14,213 nt of DNA from JBDSGC01 sp046594105. GTDB lineage: Bacteria; Acidobacteriota; Thermoanaerobaculia; Gp7-AA8. The notes beneath the pieces are model-generated. The model saw nothing but the letters and a program-made list of their open reading frames with translations, was not told the origin of the DNA and searched no databases. Every line of letters starts with the position of its first letter. The first letter of the stretch is position 1. The position numbers and the translations under genes were made by a program. Of this stretch, positions 13,035 to 14,213 are shown piece after piece. The stretch is taken from positions 1 through 14,213 of the forward strand of contig JBKJQB010000204.1 in NCBI GenBank assembly GCA_046594105.1, written 5' to 3'.

Positions 13035-14213
13035 ATGGGAAGTAGTCCCTCACACGCTTTCTGGGTCGCGACCACGGTCGCGTGCGGACTGCTTTTCCTG
13101 ATCTTCGACGCCGTCCGTTATTTCGGGCAGCAGGTCAGCGCGGTGACTCTGCGGCGCTGGAGTGGCGATCCGGAGTTCGCTCAGAGCAGGCGGTGGTTCC
13201 ACTATGACCACCGCAACCTTCAACTGGTCAGCGGCGCTCTGCTTCAGATCGCTCTGGTCGGTGCCGTGAGCGCCTCGGTGTTGCTCTTCGATCAGCCTCT
13301 CGGACGGACCCTCGCCTTCTGCGCGTTGGGGTGGGTCGCCATCATCGTCGTGTGGAAGGTCTCGCTGGCGTTTGTTCCGGACGATATTGGCGAGACCATT
13401 CTTCGACGTTTCATCCCGGTGTCGTACCTCTTCTACTACCTCTTCTGGCCCCTCCTGTTCCCGTTCCGCAAGGTGTTCGAGCGGTTGGCTAGGGAAGAGG
13501 AGGCGGAGACGGAAGACGAGGAAGTCACCGACGAGGAAGTGCAGGCCTTCATCGACGTCGGCGAGGAAGAGGGGATCCTCGAAGGAGGCGAAGGGCGCAT
13601 GATCCAGTCGGTCGTGGAGTTCGGCGACCGCGTGGCCCGCGAGCTGATGACGCCGAGGATCGACGTGCTGGCGGTCGAGGACACCACGCCATTTCAGGAT
13701 CTGGCCCGGATCTTCAGCGAGTCGAAGTACTCGCGCATCCCCATCTATCAGGGAAGCGTCGATCGCATCACCGGCTTCGTGCACATCAAGGAAGTCTTCG
13801 AGGCCATTGTCCGCAATGCCACTCCAGCGGTGAGTGAGCTGGCCCGCCCGCCCTACTTCGTCTCGGAAACCAAGAAAGTGTCCGAGCTCCTTCGCGAGTT
13901 TCAGAGCGAGCATCTCCAGGTCGCCGTGGTTGTGGACGAATACGGCGGAACCGCAGGAATCATCACCATCGAGGACGTGGTCGAAGAGATCGTGGGCGAA
14001 ATCGCTGACGAGCACGAAGAGGGTGAGGCCACCATCGTCGATCTGGGCAACGGGGAGTACCTGGTCAGCGGCCTGCTGCGCGTCGAGGCGCTGGAGAAGG
14101 TGCTGGATGTCGAGCTGGAAGGCGAGGACTACGAGACCGTGGCCGGATTGATCTTCACCACCCTCGGTCGAGTCCCCAAGACAGGAGCCGTGGTCAAGAA
14201 AAACGGATTTCAG
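13035..14213 (+). CDS. CorC/HlyC-family membrane protein with CBS pair (3' end outside window)
   Basis: At least 393 residues; the frame is open to the right edge. Related proteins are implicated in magnesium/cobalt homeostasis at the inner membrane. The N-terminal membrane part has hydrophobic segments at about 8-30, 63-84, 90-113 and 128-145. An acidic linker (152-172, rich in E and D) is followed by a helical region VQAFIDVGEEEGILEGGEGR and FGDRVARELMTPR, the hallmark entry to the CBS pair. CBS1 is about 203-262, with YSRIPIYQG and DRITGFVHIKE; CBS2 is about 266-326, with VVVDEYGGTAGIITIEDVVE. EEIVGEIADEHE leads into the CorC_HlyC C-terminal domain, which is cut off. No in-frame start lies upstream: a TAG at 13011 closes the frame. 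The usual DUF21/CNNM signature (FSxxETA) is not recognisable in the first helix. Confidence 0.87.
   Translation, partial: MGSSPSHAFWVATTVACGLLFLIFDAVRYFGQQVSAVTLRRWSGDPEFAQSRRWFHYDHRNLQLVSGALLQIALVGAVSASVLLFDQPLGRTLAFCALGWVAIIVVWKVSLAFVPDDIGETILRRFIPVSYLFYYLFWPLLFPFRKVFERLAREEEAETEDEEVTDEEVQAFIDVGEEEGILEGGEGRMIQSVVEFGDRVARELMTPRIDVLAVEDTTPFQDLARIFSESKYSRIPIYQGSVDRITGFVHIKEVFEAIVRNATPAVSELARPPYFVSETKKVSELLREFQSEHLQVAVVVDEYGGTAGIITIEDVVEEIVGEIADEHEEGEATIVDLGNGEYLVSGLLRVEALEKVLDVELEGEDYETVAGLIFTTLGRVPKTGAVVKKNGFQ

Noticed and set aside
1..14213. CRISPR array, insertion sequence, phage or toxin-antitoxin/defence genes
   Set aside because: No regularly spaced repeats, transposase or integrase motifs, terminal inverted repeats or small toxin-antitoxin pairs were seen; the genes are housekeeping or envelope related, with even base composition.

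Overview
The window is about 62-65% GC and reads as a chromosomal housekeeping segment of a Gram-negative bacterium. It encodes outer-membrane assembly proteins (BamD-like and CpoB/YbgF-like lipoproteins) and an outer-membrane beta-barrel with an N-terminal carboxypeptidase-regulatory-like domain. That barrel type, a kinase-less PASTA protein next to rpe and bamD, and a TPR plus cyclic-nucleotide-binding protein next to def together suggest Acidobacteriota. This assignment is an inference from gene content and order, with moderate confidence. I see no rRNA, tRNA, CRISPR array, insertion sequence, phage gene or attachment site.

Layout, left to right: (1) 1-460, the 3' end of pyruvate kinase. 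(2) 461-798, a non-coding gap with a strong stem-loop and, at its right end, the best promoter in the window. (3) 799-2583, a secreted/outer-membrane beta-barrel protein. (4) A convergent junction with small hairpins, then a PHP-family metallohydrolase on the minus strand (2699-3682). (5) A divergent regulatory region with an imperfect 12-bp direct repeat and a promoter facing lon. (6) lon (3830-6289), overlapped by 4 bp by a membrane-anchored three-PASTA protein (6286-7080). (7) rpe, then the overlapping pair bamD/cpoB (7226-9507). (8) A TPR/cNMP-binding protein followed 11 bp later by peptide deformylase (9549-10831). (9) A small FAD/NAD(P)-binding oxidoreductase (10965-11621) converging on a minus-strand exported coiled-coil protein of unknown function (11694-12350). 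(10) A DUF4149-like membrane protein and a CorC/HlyC-type CBS-domain membrane protein that runs off the right edge.

The functional themes are central carbon metabolism (pyk, rpe), protein quality control and maturation (lon, def), and envelope biogenesis (bamD, cpoB, PASTA protein, beta-barrel). The 4-bp ATGA overlaps (lon/PASTA, bamD/cpoB) indicate translational coupling.

I did not find a clear new multi-gene system. The most interesting non-gene signal is recurrent: several genes without a visible Shine-Dalgarno sequence have a TANNNT -10-like hexamer 7-9 bases before the start codon, as expected for leaderless transcripts. Also worth a look are a plug-less barrel, a cNMP sensor with no output domain, a CorC-type protein whose membrane domain lacks the usual DUF21/CNNM signature, and a 17-codon upstream ORF that overlaps the rpe start codon.
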